A stretch of DNA of 64,000 nt, from positions 124,001 through 188,000 of the forward strand of contig JAEYZM010000005.1 in assembly GCA_023427985.1 (NCBI GenBank), given 5' to 3'. The DNA is from Bacteroidota bacterium (GTDB taxonomy: Bacteria; Bacteroidota; Bacteroidia; Sphingobacteriales; Sphingobacteriaceae). This document shows, one piece after another, positions 7,489-16,300 of this stretch (its first letter is position 1; each line of letters starts with the position of its first letter). The notes below the pieces were generated by a model. The model searched no databases, had not been told where the DNA came from, and saw only the letters and a list, made by a program, of their open reading frames with translations. Both the position numbers and the translations under genes were made by a program.

Positions 7489-7761
7489 TCAGTTGCTGCT
7501 ATAAAACAAATTCAACTGCATCTCCTTCGGCTTATTAAACCAGGCTTTTTTCTTTGCATTGATTTGAACGAAAATATCGCTTACCTCAACGATGTTCTTT
7601 CTTTTTTTCAAACGTTCAATTAATTCTTCCGATAAGATAAAATCGGGCATGGTTTGCAAGCACCATTGAATGTAATTGGGATTTGTTTTCATCACTAGGC
7701 CTAAAGCTCTGCCTTTATATCGGCCCTTTTCAATTTTCTGATGTAAGGATGTGTAGATCAT
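7489..7761 (-). CDS. Small protein with an ExoX C-terminal-like domain (paralogue)
   Basis: The 90-aa product starts MIYTSLHQKIEKGRYKGRAL and continues with a NPNYIQWCLQTMPDFILSEELIERL segment, the same order of features as the 120-aa protein at 1755-2117 (KGKYKG, DPQYLRNLL, FTLSDALIKRL). The start at 7761 is chosen because the paralogues then begin at the same place and because the frame's upstream ATG at 7788 would lie inside the TAGCTTTG promoter box (7786-7793). It lacks the acidic tail of its paralogue and ends in WFNKPKEMQLNLFYSSN. A domain of this kind appended to exonucleases suggests nucleic-acid contact; stand-alone function is unknown. Confidence 0.65.
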   Translation of the reverse strand: MIYTSLHQKIEKGRYKGRALGLVMKTNPNYIQWCLQTMPDFILSEELIERLKKRKNIVEVSDIFVQINAKKKAWFNKPKEMQLNLFYSSN

Positions 7762-7785
7762 GTGCTTTGTTCTTTTTGTTTGAAA

Positions 7786-7819
7786 CAAAGCTAAAAAGCA
7801 ACACTGCCAAAATTTGGCA
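7786..7819 (-). promoter_or_regulatory. Palindromic operator and promoter, site 3
   Basis: TGCCAAAATTTGGCA at 7805-7819 lies inside a longer odd-centred palindrome (7801-7823, 11-base perfect arms). Reading the minus strand, TTTG (7811-7808) is followed after 14 bases by TAGCTTTG (7793-7786), a perfect TAnnTTTG box, and the small ExoX-like gene starts 24 bases later. Confidence 0.7.
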
Positions 7820-7846
7820 GTGTGCTAAAAATATTAGTTTATCGTA

Positions 7847-8248
7847 TTAGCTAATTTGTGTAGGCTGATGTACCTCCAAAACCTTATACCTCCCAATCCC
7901 AGATGGTATTTGCCATTCCACTACATCGCCCTCTTGATAACCGATTAATGCCGTGCCGATGGGAGCTAGGATTGAAATCTTGCGCTCTTTAATGTTCGAT
8001 TCATGTGGATACACCAATTGAATTTTTACTTTATTTTTCTGTTGCAGATCTTCCAATAAAATTTCGGAATGCATGCGAATTACGCCAGCAGGTAATTTCA
8101 AGGCATCCACTTTTTGGGCTTTTTTCAACTCTTCCGCCAAATTCTGCAAATGCTCTTCTGGCGTACTTTTGAACGAACGCTCTGCTTTAATCAAATCGAT
8201 TAAAGTACTATAATCTTTTTCCGATATTATAAGTGTACTTGTTTCCAT
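7847..8248 (-). CDS. GreA/GreB-family (Rnk-like) elongation factor
   Basis: The 133-aa protein has the C-terminal FKBP-like domain of GreA/GreB/Rnk: VKIQLVYPHESNIKERKISILAPIGTALIGYQEGDVVEWQIPSGIGRYKVLEV. The N-terminal 60 residues are helical (LIDLIKAERSFKSTPEEHLQNLAEELKKA) but much shorter than the GreA coiled coil, as in Rnk, which binds RNA polymerase without the acidic cleavage tip. Length fits the 130-140-aa Rnk group rather than GreA (about 158). It is immediately downstream of the glutamate synthase-like gene on the same strand (six bases apart), so co-transcription is likely. Expected role: binding in the secondary channel of RNA polymerase; exact activity cannot be told. Confidence 0.8.
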   Translation of the reverse strand: METSTLIISEKDYSTLIDLIKAERSFKSTPEEHLQNLAEELKKAQKVDALKLPAGVIRMHSEILLEDLQQKNKVKIQLVYPHESNIKERKISILAPIGTALIGYQEGDVVEWQIPSGIGRYKVLEVHQPTQIS

Positions 8249-8254
8249 TTCTAA

Positions 8255-9802
8255 TTAATTTTCTGTTACCAATTCGTATTGTTTCGCCGATTTTTTAAAA
8301 TAAATTTCTTTGAAACTTTCAATCTTACCCGCTGCTGTTCTTCTAAACACTTTATCGGCATTAATCGATTTTAAATCTTTAAATCCGCATGCCTCCATCA
8401 CTTCAATCGTAGAGTGAATGGTGTTCTTGTGGAAGTTTGCAATTCGATGACGCTTCTCTGTTGGATCAACTGCTTTATACAAGGACGGATCTTGTGTTGC
8501 AATACCTACCGGACATTTGCCCGAATCGCATTGCAGCGCTTGTATACATCCCAATGCAAACATCATCCCACGTGCACTGTAACATGCATCGGCACCCAAT
8601 GCAATCGCCTTAATAATGTCGACACCAGTAATGATTTTTCCTGCTGCCATTATGCTCAACTCATCGCGAATTTCTTTCTTCACAAGCGTATCCTGTACAA
8701 AGGCCAAAGCATCGTATAATGGCATACCCAAACTGTCCGAAAACTCTAAGGGCGCCGCACCTGTTCCACCCTCCGCACCATCGATACATATATAATCGGG
8801 ATAAATATGTTGCTGCTTCATTTCTTCCACCAATGAATTAAATTCATCTTTACTTCCCACACAAAGTTTTATGCCGATGGGTTTGCCACCTGATAATTTT
8901 CTGAGGCGTTGGATAAATAAAAGCATTGAATAATTATCGTTAAATGCCGAATGCGATGGGGGCGATGCTACCGTTGTGAAAGGTTCTACATTTCTAATGT
9001 TTGCAATCTCTTCCGTATTTTTCGCCGCAGGTAAAATACCTCCATGTCCAGGTTTCGCACCTTGCGACAATTTGATTTCAATCATTTTAATAGAGTCGAT
9101 GTTCGCATTTTCACGGAACAATTCCTCATCGAAATTTCCATCTTTCGTTCTACAACCAAAATATCCCGTTCCAATCTGCCAAATTAAGTCGCCACCGTTT
9201 TCCAAATGATATGGACTAATACCACCTTCACCTGTATTCTGAGCAAACCCACCAATTTTCGCACCCTCGTTAAATGCTAAAACTGCAGTTTTACTCAATG
9301 AACCATAACTCATAGCAGAAATGTTCAAAATGCTTGTAGAATAAGGCTTACTGCACTGTGCACCTCCAATACGAACACGCAAATCTTTGTTCTCAATTTT
9401 CACCGGATACATGGTATGTGCCAACCATTCGTAACCTACATCTTGTGAGTTCGCTTGCATTCCAAATGGCACTGTTTGTTTCACGTTCTTCGCACGCTGA
9501 TAAACAATGCTGCGCTGACGTCGGTTAAATGGTTTACCATCGAGATCCGATTCGAAAAAATACTGACGTAATTCTGGTCGAATGCTTTCCAATAAATAAC
9601 GCATGTATCCAATGATTGGATAGTTGCGTAAGATCGAATGCTTTTTTTGCATTAAGTGGTAGATGCCTAATAAATGCAATGGAATTGCGAAATACAATAT
9701 GGCATAATATGCAGAACTGGTAAAGCTTAAAGCGTACACCAATGCATACAATAAAATGAAAATTAGATTGAGCGTAAAGCCAACTTTCAGCTGTTTTAAC
9801 AT
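8255..9802 (-). CDS. FMN-binding glutamate synthase family protein
   Basis: The 515-aa protein has one or two N-terminal membrane segments (residues 8-48, LNLIFILLYALVYALSF and YYAILYFAIPLHLLGI), then the GltS FMN/TIM-barrel domain: NISAMSYGSLSKTAVLAFNEGAKIGG, NTGEGGISPYHL, IEIKLSQGAKPGHGGILP, CIDGAEGGTGAAPLEF, and the cysteine motif CDSGKCPVGIATQ. The amidotransferase and GXGXG domains of large GOGAT are absent, as in the membrane-attached glutamate synthase-like family common in bacteria. That family's substrate is not firmly established; electron transfer through FMN is likely. The start ATG at 9802 precedes the signal-anchor-like segment. A strong hairpin sits 48 bases upstream. Confidence 0.9.
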   Translation of the reverse strand: MLKQLKVGFTLNLIFILLYALVYALSFTSSAYYAILYFAIPLHLLGIYHLMQKKHSILRNYPIIGYMRYLLESIRPELRQYFFESDLDGKPFNRRQRSIVYQRAKNVKQTVPFGMQANSQDVGYEWLAHTMYPVKIENKDLRVRIGGAQCSKPYSTSILNISAMSYGSLSKTAVLAFNEGAKIGGFAQNTGEGGISPYHLENGGDLIWQIGTGYFGCRTKDGNFDEELFRENANIDSIKMIEIKLSQGAKPGHGGILPAAKNTEEIANIRNVEPFTTVASPPSHSAFNDNYSMLLFIQRLRKLSGGKPIGIKLCVGSKDEFNSLVEEMKQQHIYPDYICIDGAEGGTGAAPLEFSDSLGMPLYDALAFVQDTLVKKEIRDELSIMAAGKIITGVDIIKAIALGADACYSARGMMFALGCIQALQCDSGKCPVGIATQDPSLYKAVDPTEKRHRIANFHKNTIHSTIEVMEACGFKDLKSINADKVFRRTAAGKIESFKEIYFKKSAKQYELVTEN

Positions 9803-9849
9803 GGTATTAAATTTTTAGATTGATGTCAAATGGATGATAAGGAATCCGC

Positions 9850-9878
9850 CCCGGAATAAACCATAGCGGTATTCCGGG
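9850..9878. terminator. GC-rich hairpin between WYL gene and glutamate synthase-like gene
   Basis: CCCGGAATA (9850-9858) and TATTCCGGG (9870-9878) form nine perfect pairs around an 11-base loop. It follows the WYL regulator stop by about 150 bases and precedes the next start by 48 bases. There is no T-run on the minus strand, so a simple intrinsic terminator is not proven; it could be a 5' leader structure or attenuator. Confidence 0.4.
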
Positions 9879-10026
9879 CTTAATTATTAAAAGCCTTGGG
9901 AGTTGTAAAGAATATTGGTTTCCTCAATAACATGATGCAAAATAAACAAAGATAAACTTGATATGCAAATAAATCTTTTTGTATGTACTCTTCTATAAAC
10001 AAGAAAATCAGCCTTTTGTTTTCGAA

Positions 10027-11097
10027 TTAATAGGCCTCTAGCGCCTCATTTAGCCTATTGATGATGTTTTCTCTTAAAGAATTCGGTTTAAGCACTCTCA
10101 ACTCCGATGAATGCTTGAAAAAATAATTTTCCAATTCTCTATCTAGTTCAATCTCGATACTAAACTTTACGTATTTTTTCTTTGCATCATTTTGCAGTAT
10201 TTGCTGCGTATGATGTATCGGATATTTCAATACATATTCGTATATCCAAGGATTATAGTTTTCCACCGTAACCTTATGCACCTTTGTCGACTTATTTTCT
10301 CCCAAATTATTTCGAATAATTCCGAAAACATGTTTGAAATATTGATCCGGTTTGAATTTCTTTTCGAATTTTATTTTCGGATTTAGTTTCGATGCTTCAA
10401 TTTTTTCTATTCGATCCAAGGCGTACACAATTAAATCGTTCGTATTCGCCAAATAAAAATTCTGTTCTTTCGTAATGGGCAATGCCAACAAATACCAGCC
10501 CGTATACCATCCGCTATTGTATTCTTTAATTAATATCGGTAAGCAATGATGCAATTTTGTTTCTGTCCCAAAACGTTTATAACGAATGTCGATGCATTGC
10601 TTATTGCGAATGTAATGTATGATTTCATCGAAATACTCTTGGCCATTTCGCTCTCCTTCTTTGATTAAGGAAACCGGACTCCATTGAATTTCTTCATTGC
10701 CTTTCGCAAATTCCTGTTCGATAGCTAATGCTTTTATTTTTTCGTAGATCGCTAAATTATTTTTTCCTAAAAACAAATGCTTATGATTTTTCAATTCCTC
10801 CATCACATCGGTCAAACTCTTCATTTCTTGTCGACTAAAATCGGAAAATGCAGTAAAGCCATCTTTGTATTCGTAGCCCTTTTTTCTGCGATTGAATTTT
10901 AATAATTCTTCTTTGTCTTCGTTCGGATACCGTTGTTCTAGCAATGCTTTTAGATCTGAAATGTCTCGAAGAAACTGTCGAGTAGATAATTGATCTGCAC
11001 CATCGGAAAGCAAAATAGCATTGATACTATTTTTATTGGGGAACTTTTTTTCTCGTAATAATTTATCAAATAATTGCAATCGTTCGTGTGGTTTCAT
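10027..11097 (-). CDS. WYL-domain transcriptional regulator
   Basis: The product is about 356 aa from the ATG at 11097 (MKPHERLQLFDKLL); an upstream ATG at 11109 is also in frame. The N-terminal 90 residues resemble a helix-turn-helix region of the DeoR-like/WYL type (INAILLSDGADQLSTRQFLRDISDLKALL). The middle and C-terminus match the WYL ligand-binding module and WCX extension: EIIHYIRNKQCIDIRYKRFG, LPILIKEYNSGWYTGWYLLAL, LDRIEKIEAS, then VTVENYNPWIYEYVLKYP. WYL proteins often control DNA-damage or defence genes, sensing nucleic acid ligands in some cases. It lies 2.2 kb from the palindrome-controlled cluster, so it is one candidate for that operator's regulator, but nothing in the sequence proves it. 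Confidence 0.8.
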   Translation of the reverse strand: MKPHERLQLFDKLLREKKFPNKNSINAILLSDGADQLSTRQFLRDISDLKALLEQRYPNEDKEELLKFNRRKKGYEYKDGFTAFSDFSRQEMKSLTDVMEELKNHKHLFLGKNNLAIYEKIKALAIEQEFAKGNEEIQWSPVSLIKEGERNGQEYFDEIIHYIRNKQCIDIRYKRFGTETKLHHCLPILIKEYNSGWYTGWYLLALPITKEQNFYLANTNDLIVYALDRIEKIEASKLNPKIKFEKKFKPDQYFKHVFGIIRNNLGENKSTKVHKVTVENYNPWIYEYVLKYPIHHTQQILQNDAKKKYVKFSIEIELDRELENYFFKHSSELRVLKPNSLRENIINRLNEALEAY

Positions 11098-11179
11098 GTT
11101 TATTACCAATAAGTAATGAATATTACTAAGAAAATTACAATATTAATTTATATATTCACAATTATTCAAAATATAAACT

Positions 11180-11743
11180 ATGGATTTTTTTAACGACATG
11201 CCATCATTGCTTCAAACCTATTGGTACATAGCCATCCCAAGTAGTTTGATTTTTCTTGTACAGTTTATCATGACTTTTATAGGAGCCGATTCGGGCGATG
11301 GAATTGAAGCCGATTTTGATAGCGACTTAAGTGGGGAAGATGCACCCTTTCAATTATTCTCATTTAGAAATTTAATTAATTTCTTATTGGGATTTTCTTG
11401 GACAGGAATATCATTTTACTCGAGTATAGAAAGTCCAACGATTTTAATTTTATTATCGATACTCATTGGAGCTGCATTCATTTATTTATTTTTCATCATC
11501 ATCAAACAATTGATGAAACTTTCAGAAAATAATTCCTTTACAATCAATGAATGCATAGGTAAAAGCGCTGAAGTATATTTGACCATACCTGCGAATAAGC
11601 AAGGTAAAGGAAAAGTATTAGTCAGTGTACGAGGTTCTGTAAAAGAGTTAGAGGCGATAACTAATGCTAACACATCGGCACAAACAGGAAGTGTTGTGAA
11701 AATAATAGGGATAGAAAATAATCAGTATTTAATTGTAGAATAA
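11180..11743 (+). CDS. NfeD/YuaF-like membrane protein, flotillin partner
   Basis: The 187-aa protein has three hydrophobic segments (residues 13-35, 60-80, 88-112) with an acidic loop (GADSGDGIEADFDSDLSGEDAP) and a C-terminal OB-like domain (CIGKSAEVYLTIPANKQGKGKVLVSVRGSVKELEA) ending NNQYLIVE. This is the layout of NfeD1b/YuaF proteins. It is followed after 11 bases by a flotillin gene, the classic NfeD-flotillin pair, in which the OB domain is thought to work with the membrane-organising flotillin. Divergent from the WYL regulator. Confidence 0.8.
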   Translation: MDFFNDMPSLLQTYWYIAIPSSLIFLVQFIMTFIGADSGDGIEADFDSDLSGEDAPFQLFSFRNLINFLLGFSWTGISFYSSIESPTILILLSILIGAAFIYLFFIIIKQLMKLSENNSFTINECIGKSAEVYLTIPANKQGKGKVLVSVRGSVKELEAITNANTSAQTGSVVKIIGIENNQYLIVE

Positions 11744-11754
11744 TTTAATCATAT

Positions 11755-13254
11755 ATGTCACCATTAATAATTATAGTTGTAGCGGTAGTAGTTGTATTTA
11801 TTACCATCACCGCATTGGTATCTCGATATAAGAGATGTCCGTCCGATAAAATTTTAGTCATTTACGGTAGAACCGGAGGCACATCAGCAAAATGTATACA
11901 TGGAGGTGGAGCATTTATTTGGCCTGTGATACAAGATTTTGCGTACTTAGATTTGAAGCCATTATCAATAGAGGCGAACTTAACCAATGCATTGAGTAGA
12001 CAGAACATTCGGGTCGATGTACCATGTCGATTTACCATTGCAATTTCTACTGAAGCAGACAGCATGAATTCGGCAGCGGAGCGTTTGTTGGGCTTATCAT
12101 CGGAACAAATTCAAGAATTAGCGAAAGATATTTTATTTGGACAATTGCGTTTGGTTATTGCAACGATGACGATTGAAGAAATTAATTCGGATCGCGATAA
12201 GTTTTTAGATAATATTTCTAAGAATGTGGATTCGGAATTGAAGAAGATAGGATTGAAATTAATCAACGTAAACGTTACGGATATTAAAGACGAGTCGGGC
12301 TATATAGAGGCATTAGGAAAAGAAGCTGCTGCGAAGGCGATTAACGAAGCGAAAATTTCTGTTGCTGAGCAAGAGAAAATTGGGGAGACTGGAAAGGCGT
12401 TGGCAGATCGTGAAAAGGATACACAGATTGCGGAGACGCATAGAGATCGCGATGTAAAGATTGCCATCACGCAAAAAGATAAGGAGATTAGCATTGCATC
12501 GGCAGTAAAAGACGAGTCGATAGGTAAGGCAGAGGCGGAGCGCGATACACGTATCAAAACTTCAGAGGCAAACGCATTAGCAATTAAGGGAGAGAACGAG
12601 GCTAAGATTGCAATTGCTCAGTCGGAAGCTTTGAGGAGAGAGAAGGAAGCAGAGGCATTGCGCATTGCATTAGCATCGGAAAAAGTACAACAAGCGAAGG
12701 CCTTGGAAGAAGCATATTTGGCAGAGCAAAGAGCGGAGACTGCGCGTGCAGAGCGTGAGCGTTCAACGCAAAATGCGAACGTGGTGGTGCCTGCTGAGAT
12801 TGCTAAGCAGCGTGCAATTATTGAGGCTCAAGCAGAAGCAGAACGAATCAGAGAACAAGCGAAAGGTGAAGCCGATGCGATATATGCAAAGATGGAAGCA
12901 GAAGCAAAAGGATTGTTTGAAATATTAACGAAACAAGCAGAAGGTTATAAAGAAGTAGTGAGTGCAGCAGGAGGTGATCCAACGAAAGCTTTCCAATTGT
13001 TATTGATAGAGAAATTGCCAGAGCTTGTAAAAACACAAGTAGAGGCTGTGAAGAATATTAAGATTGATAAGATCACAGTTTGGGATTCGGGGAATAATGA
13101 TGGCGGACAAAATTCTACTGCAAACTTTGTGTCGGGTATGATGAAGACAGTACCACCATTGAACGATTTGTTTAATATGGCAGGATTGAATTTGCCAACG
13201 TATTTAAAAGGGGAGGCAGAGAAAACGACAGAACCTGATAAAGAAGAAAAATAA
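11755..13254 (+). CDS. Flotillin (SPFH/band 7 protein)
   Basis: The 499-aa protein begins with a membrane hairpin/anchor (IIIVVAVVVVFITITALV), then an SPFH domain (RYKRCPSDKILVIYGRTGG, GGAFIWPVIQDFAYLDLKPL, QNIRVDVPCRFTIAI, FGQLRLVIATMTIEEI). Residues 190-390 are a long Glu/Ala/Lys-rich coiled coil (AKISVAEQEKIGETGKAL and many similar heptads), and the end has the flotillin segment KAFQLLLIEKLPELVKTQVEAV. It would oligomerise on the inner face of the cytoplasmic membrane and scaffold other membrane proteins. Paired with the NfeD-like gene upstream and closed by an intrinsic terminator. Confidence 0.92.
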   Translation: MSPLIIIVVAVVVVFITITALVSRYKRCPSDKILVIYGRTGGTSAKCIHGGGAFIWPVIQDFAYLDLKPLSIEANLTNALSRQNIRVDVPCRFTIAISTEADSMNSAAERLLGLSSEQIQELAKDILFGQLRLVIATMTIEEINSDRDKFLDNISKNVDSELKKIGLKLINVNVTDIKDESGYIEALGKEAAAKAINEAKISVAEQEKIGETGKALADREKDTQIAETHRDRDVKIAITQKDKEISIASAVKDESIGKAEAERDTRIKTSEANALAIKGENEAKIAIAQSEALRREKEAEALRIALASEKVQQAKALEEAYLAEQRAETARAERERSTQNANVVVPAEIAKQRAIIEAQAEAERIREQAKGEADAIYAKMEAEAKGLFEILTKQAEGYKEVVSAAGGDPTKAFQLLLIEKLPELVKTQVEAVKNIKIDKITVWDSGNNDGGQNSTANFVSGMMKTVPPLNDLFNMAGLNLPTYLKGEAEKTTEPDKEEK

Positions 13255-13266
13255 TTTTTGAAAACC

Positions 13267-13292
13267 TCCTTAGAAATAAGGAGTTTTTTTTA
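13267..13292 (+). terminator. Intrinsic terminator after flotillin gene
   Basis: CTCCTTA (13267-13273), GAAA loop, TAAGGAG (13278-13284), then eight T. It ends the NfeD-flotillin operon 13 bases after the stop codon. Confidence 0.9.
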
Positions 13293-13369
13293 TTGCCAGC
13301 AAAGTTTAGGTATGTACTTATTCTAGATTTTTTTGTCGAGTTCAACTTCTATTAATTAATGAAAATAAT

Positions 13370-16300
13370 TTAATTGTTTGTTAATTTAAACACACGTGTT
13401 TCCTTGTTGATGTTAATTTGTAAAATATAAATCCCTTTAGGTAATTCTAATATATTATTTAAGGCCAATTTATAGTGACCAGTATTGACATTATCTTGAT
13501 CTGTATAATTAATTAATTCTCTTCCCAGCAAATCTAATAATTGAATCTTTAATTGATTGTTGTTCTTGCTAAGAAAATAATCTAATCTCGAATCTTCTGT
13601 AATTGGGTTGGAATGTATACTAAAGTCTTCCTGTATAATTTCTTGATTGATATTAACCAATGTAAACAGTAAGCTGTCTTCAATCTCACAGTCTGAAATT
13701 ATATTCCAGCCATATACCTTTATATTGAATTCATTTTTAGGACTTATAAATTTATGCTTAATGATTCTGCCATACTTTATGTTTTCTGCACTTAATGGAT
13801 CGTCCATATCCCACCTGATATCCACTTCATCTTGATGGAAATTTAAGGCTGAAAAATACTTGTATGATGCAGTGTCTGGATAATAAAACTCATACGGGTT
13901 CAAGTATACTTGATGGTCAAAATCTATTGTTCGATCATCTATAAATTCACAGCCTACATTATAAAATACTTTTAATGAATACTTACCAGTTTGATTTACT
14001 ATAATGCTTCTTGTAGTATCTCCTCTGCTCCAAACATAACGATCGGCATCAACATTACTGGTTAATATAAGAGAATCACCTTCACATACATACGTATCGA
14101 AACCTATGAATACAGGTGTTGCATTTTTAAGTTTCAAATAAGTTGAATCAATAAAATTATTCCCTAAATTATTAGTGATTCGTACTTTATACTTACCTAT
14201 ACTTCTTGCATATATTTTTTGATTGTTTGAAATGAATACATCTTTGTAATACCATTCATACGTACAGCCATGATTTTGGGCGTCAATTTCGATCAAATCG
14301 TACGAACAGGTTTCGAGCGTGTCTGGTAAATTTAAAAAGGGCTTAGTACTTACATGAATTAAAAAAGTGTCTGTATAATTGCAGCCTTGTATAATAATAG
14401 TACGTGTATACGTATACACTCCGGTATCTAATGGTACTGCAATGAGTTCTTCTGAATTTGAAGAAACAATATTTGCATTTGGTTGGGTAGAACTCCAATA
14501 ATAATTATCGGCTTCTACTAAATTTCCAATGCTAAGTATAGGTTTGGTTTTATAATATTCTTCAATAGTGAAATCATCGCAATTGCTTGGAAAACCTGGG
14601 TTATTACGATTAGATGAACACGACATAGAATCATTAGTAGTATAAAAATAGGAGTTCCAGTTAGTGTACTCATAGTAATAACTCCAAGGTCCGCCACAGA
14701 ATCTTATAATAATGTTTGACTCGCCATCCCAATAGAATGGAGTCGTAAATTCATGTGTATTCAATCCTTTTTTAGGCCATACATCTGTTGCATTAATTAC
14801 TTCTATAAAATTCAAATCAGATAAATTCTTTATCGCGTTAAAATTTGTATTTGCAATTGCAATGTTATAGTAGTCTATAATATTATTTTTAGAGTTGGAT
14901 TGATTATTGTTGATTATACCTAATGAGTTAATAATCCCTTTTTTTACACCAGCATTCTTTAATTCATCTGCCGTATAAAGTGCCAGATAATTTTTCCCGA
15001 TTTTACTATAATTGTACATTGAATTATAATCTATCACTTGTGATTGATTGAAGCCTACCGATCCGACAGTATTTATGGGTGATTTTATTTTAATAGTATC
15101 GTTTTTTGAGTAATGATAAAAACTCTGTTGTTGTGTATAGTAAATCTTCGTTGTAATATATTTAAATGGTTCAGTTGTAGAGGTATTTCCAACTGAATCT
15201 GTAACATCGAAATAATATATTATTTCAGGATTGTTCAAATTTAGTTTCACTACAAATGTAGAATCGCTAATTCTATTGCAATTGGATTTCTGATATAGGC
15301 TATCGAGATGCGTTTTCCAATATAGAAAAGCAGATACTACACCACTCTTATCCACAGTCTTCAATAAAAATGTATGTACAGTATCGTTGCAAGGATCAAT
15401 TATTGCTGAACTTGAATCCAAAAATAATATGGGTGGATTTATATCAGTTTTATTTGTATCAACTCCATCAAATTCATATGCACCTATATCTACACCATAT
15501 CCTGAATTATACTTTGAATTGGCATAACCTGGTCGTTTTTTATTGTCGATATCAAAATTATTGTTAAATGAATATTTGCCATTCGATTCGGCATAACTGA
15601 TACTACTATCATTAATGCTTAGGTCACCTTCGGCTACATTACTGAAATTAACATTTCCAGTAATTGTTTTTGATTCTCTAGGTGCACAAAATGCTTTATA
15701 GGTATTCAAGTTTATGTAAACGTCTATACTGTTGATGTAAAAATATCTTCTAATTTTCGAAGTGCCTAAATAATATATATTATTATTTGTACCATTATGT
15801 AATGTCTCTAATCTTTTAGTAGTATTTGTTTTGATGATGCTAGCATGGCTAGTTTGATAACTACCAACATTTGAAAAATTCATCATGATATTATTGTACA
15901 AATACAATGTTCCTTTTGCACCATCGAATCCCTCAACTTCTTGAGTAATACAAGATGAAGTATATGCTTCACTCGTATTATATGCCAATACATGTATGGA
16001 GTTATTAAATATTTCGAATAGTTGTTCATCACTTCTTGTGCATAATATTTTAATTCCAGTAGTACTAATTTCTGCATTCAAAAAACTAGAATAACATTCA
16101 TTTTTAAGATTGGATATGCTGTTATTAAAGCATCTTACCTGATTACTATGTTCAAAATATATTGCAATTACATTTCCTTGGTTGGGTGAGTTGGAGTCTT
16201 TTTTAATTCCAACGTTGTTAATTTTGTTATTGTAAACATCTGCTTTAGACTTTACCGTTCGAATTGCAGCAAATAAGTTATTATAGCAGAATATATTTTG

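Noticed and set aside
2210..7761. Prophage or integrated plasmid
   Set aside because: No integrase, capsid, terminase or portal gene, no tRNA and no attachment-site duplication seen.
12746..12928. Lys/Arg-rich + strand frame inside the flotillin gene
   Set aside because: It is a shadow of the repetitive Glu/Ala/Lys coiled-coil coding sequence; codon pattern follows the flotillin frame.
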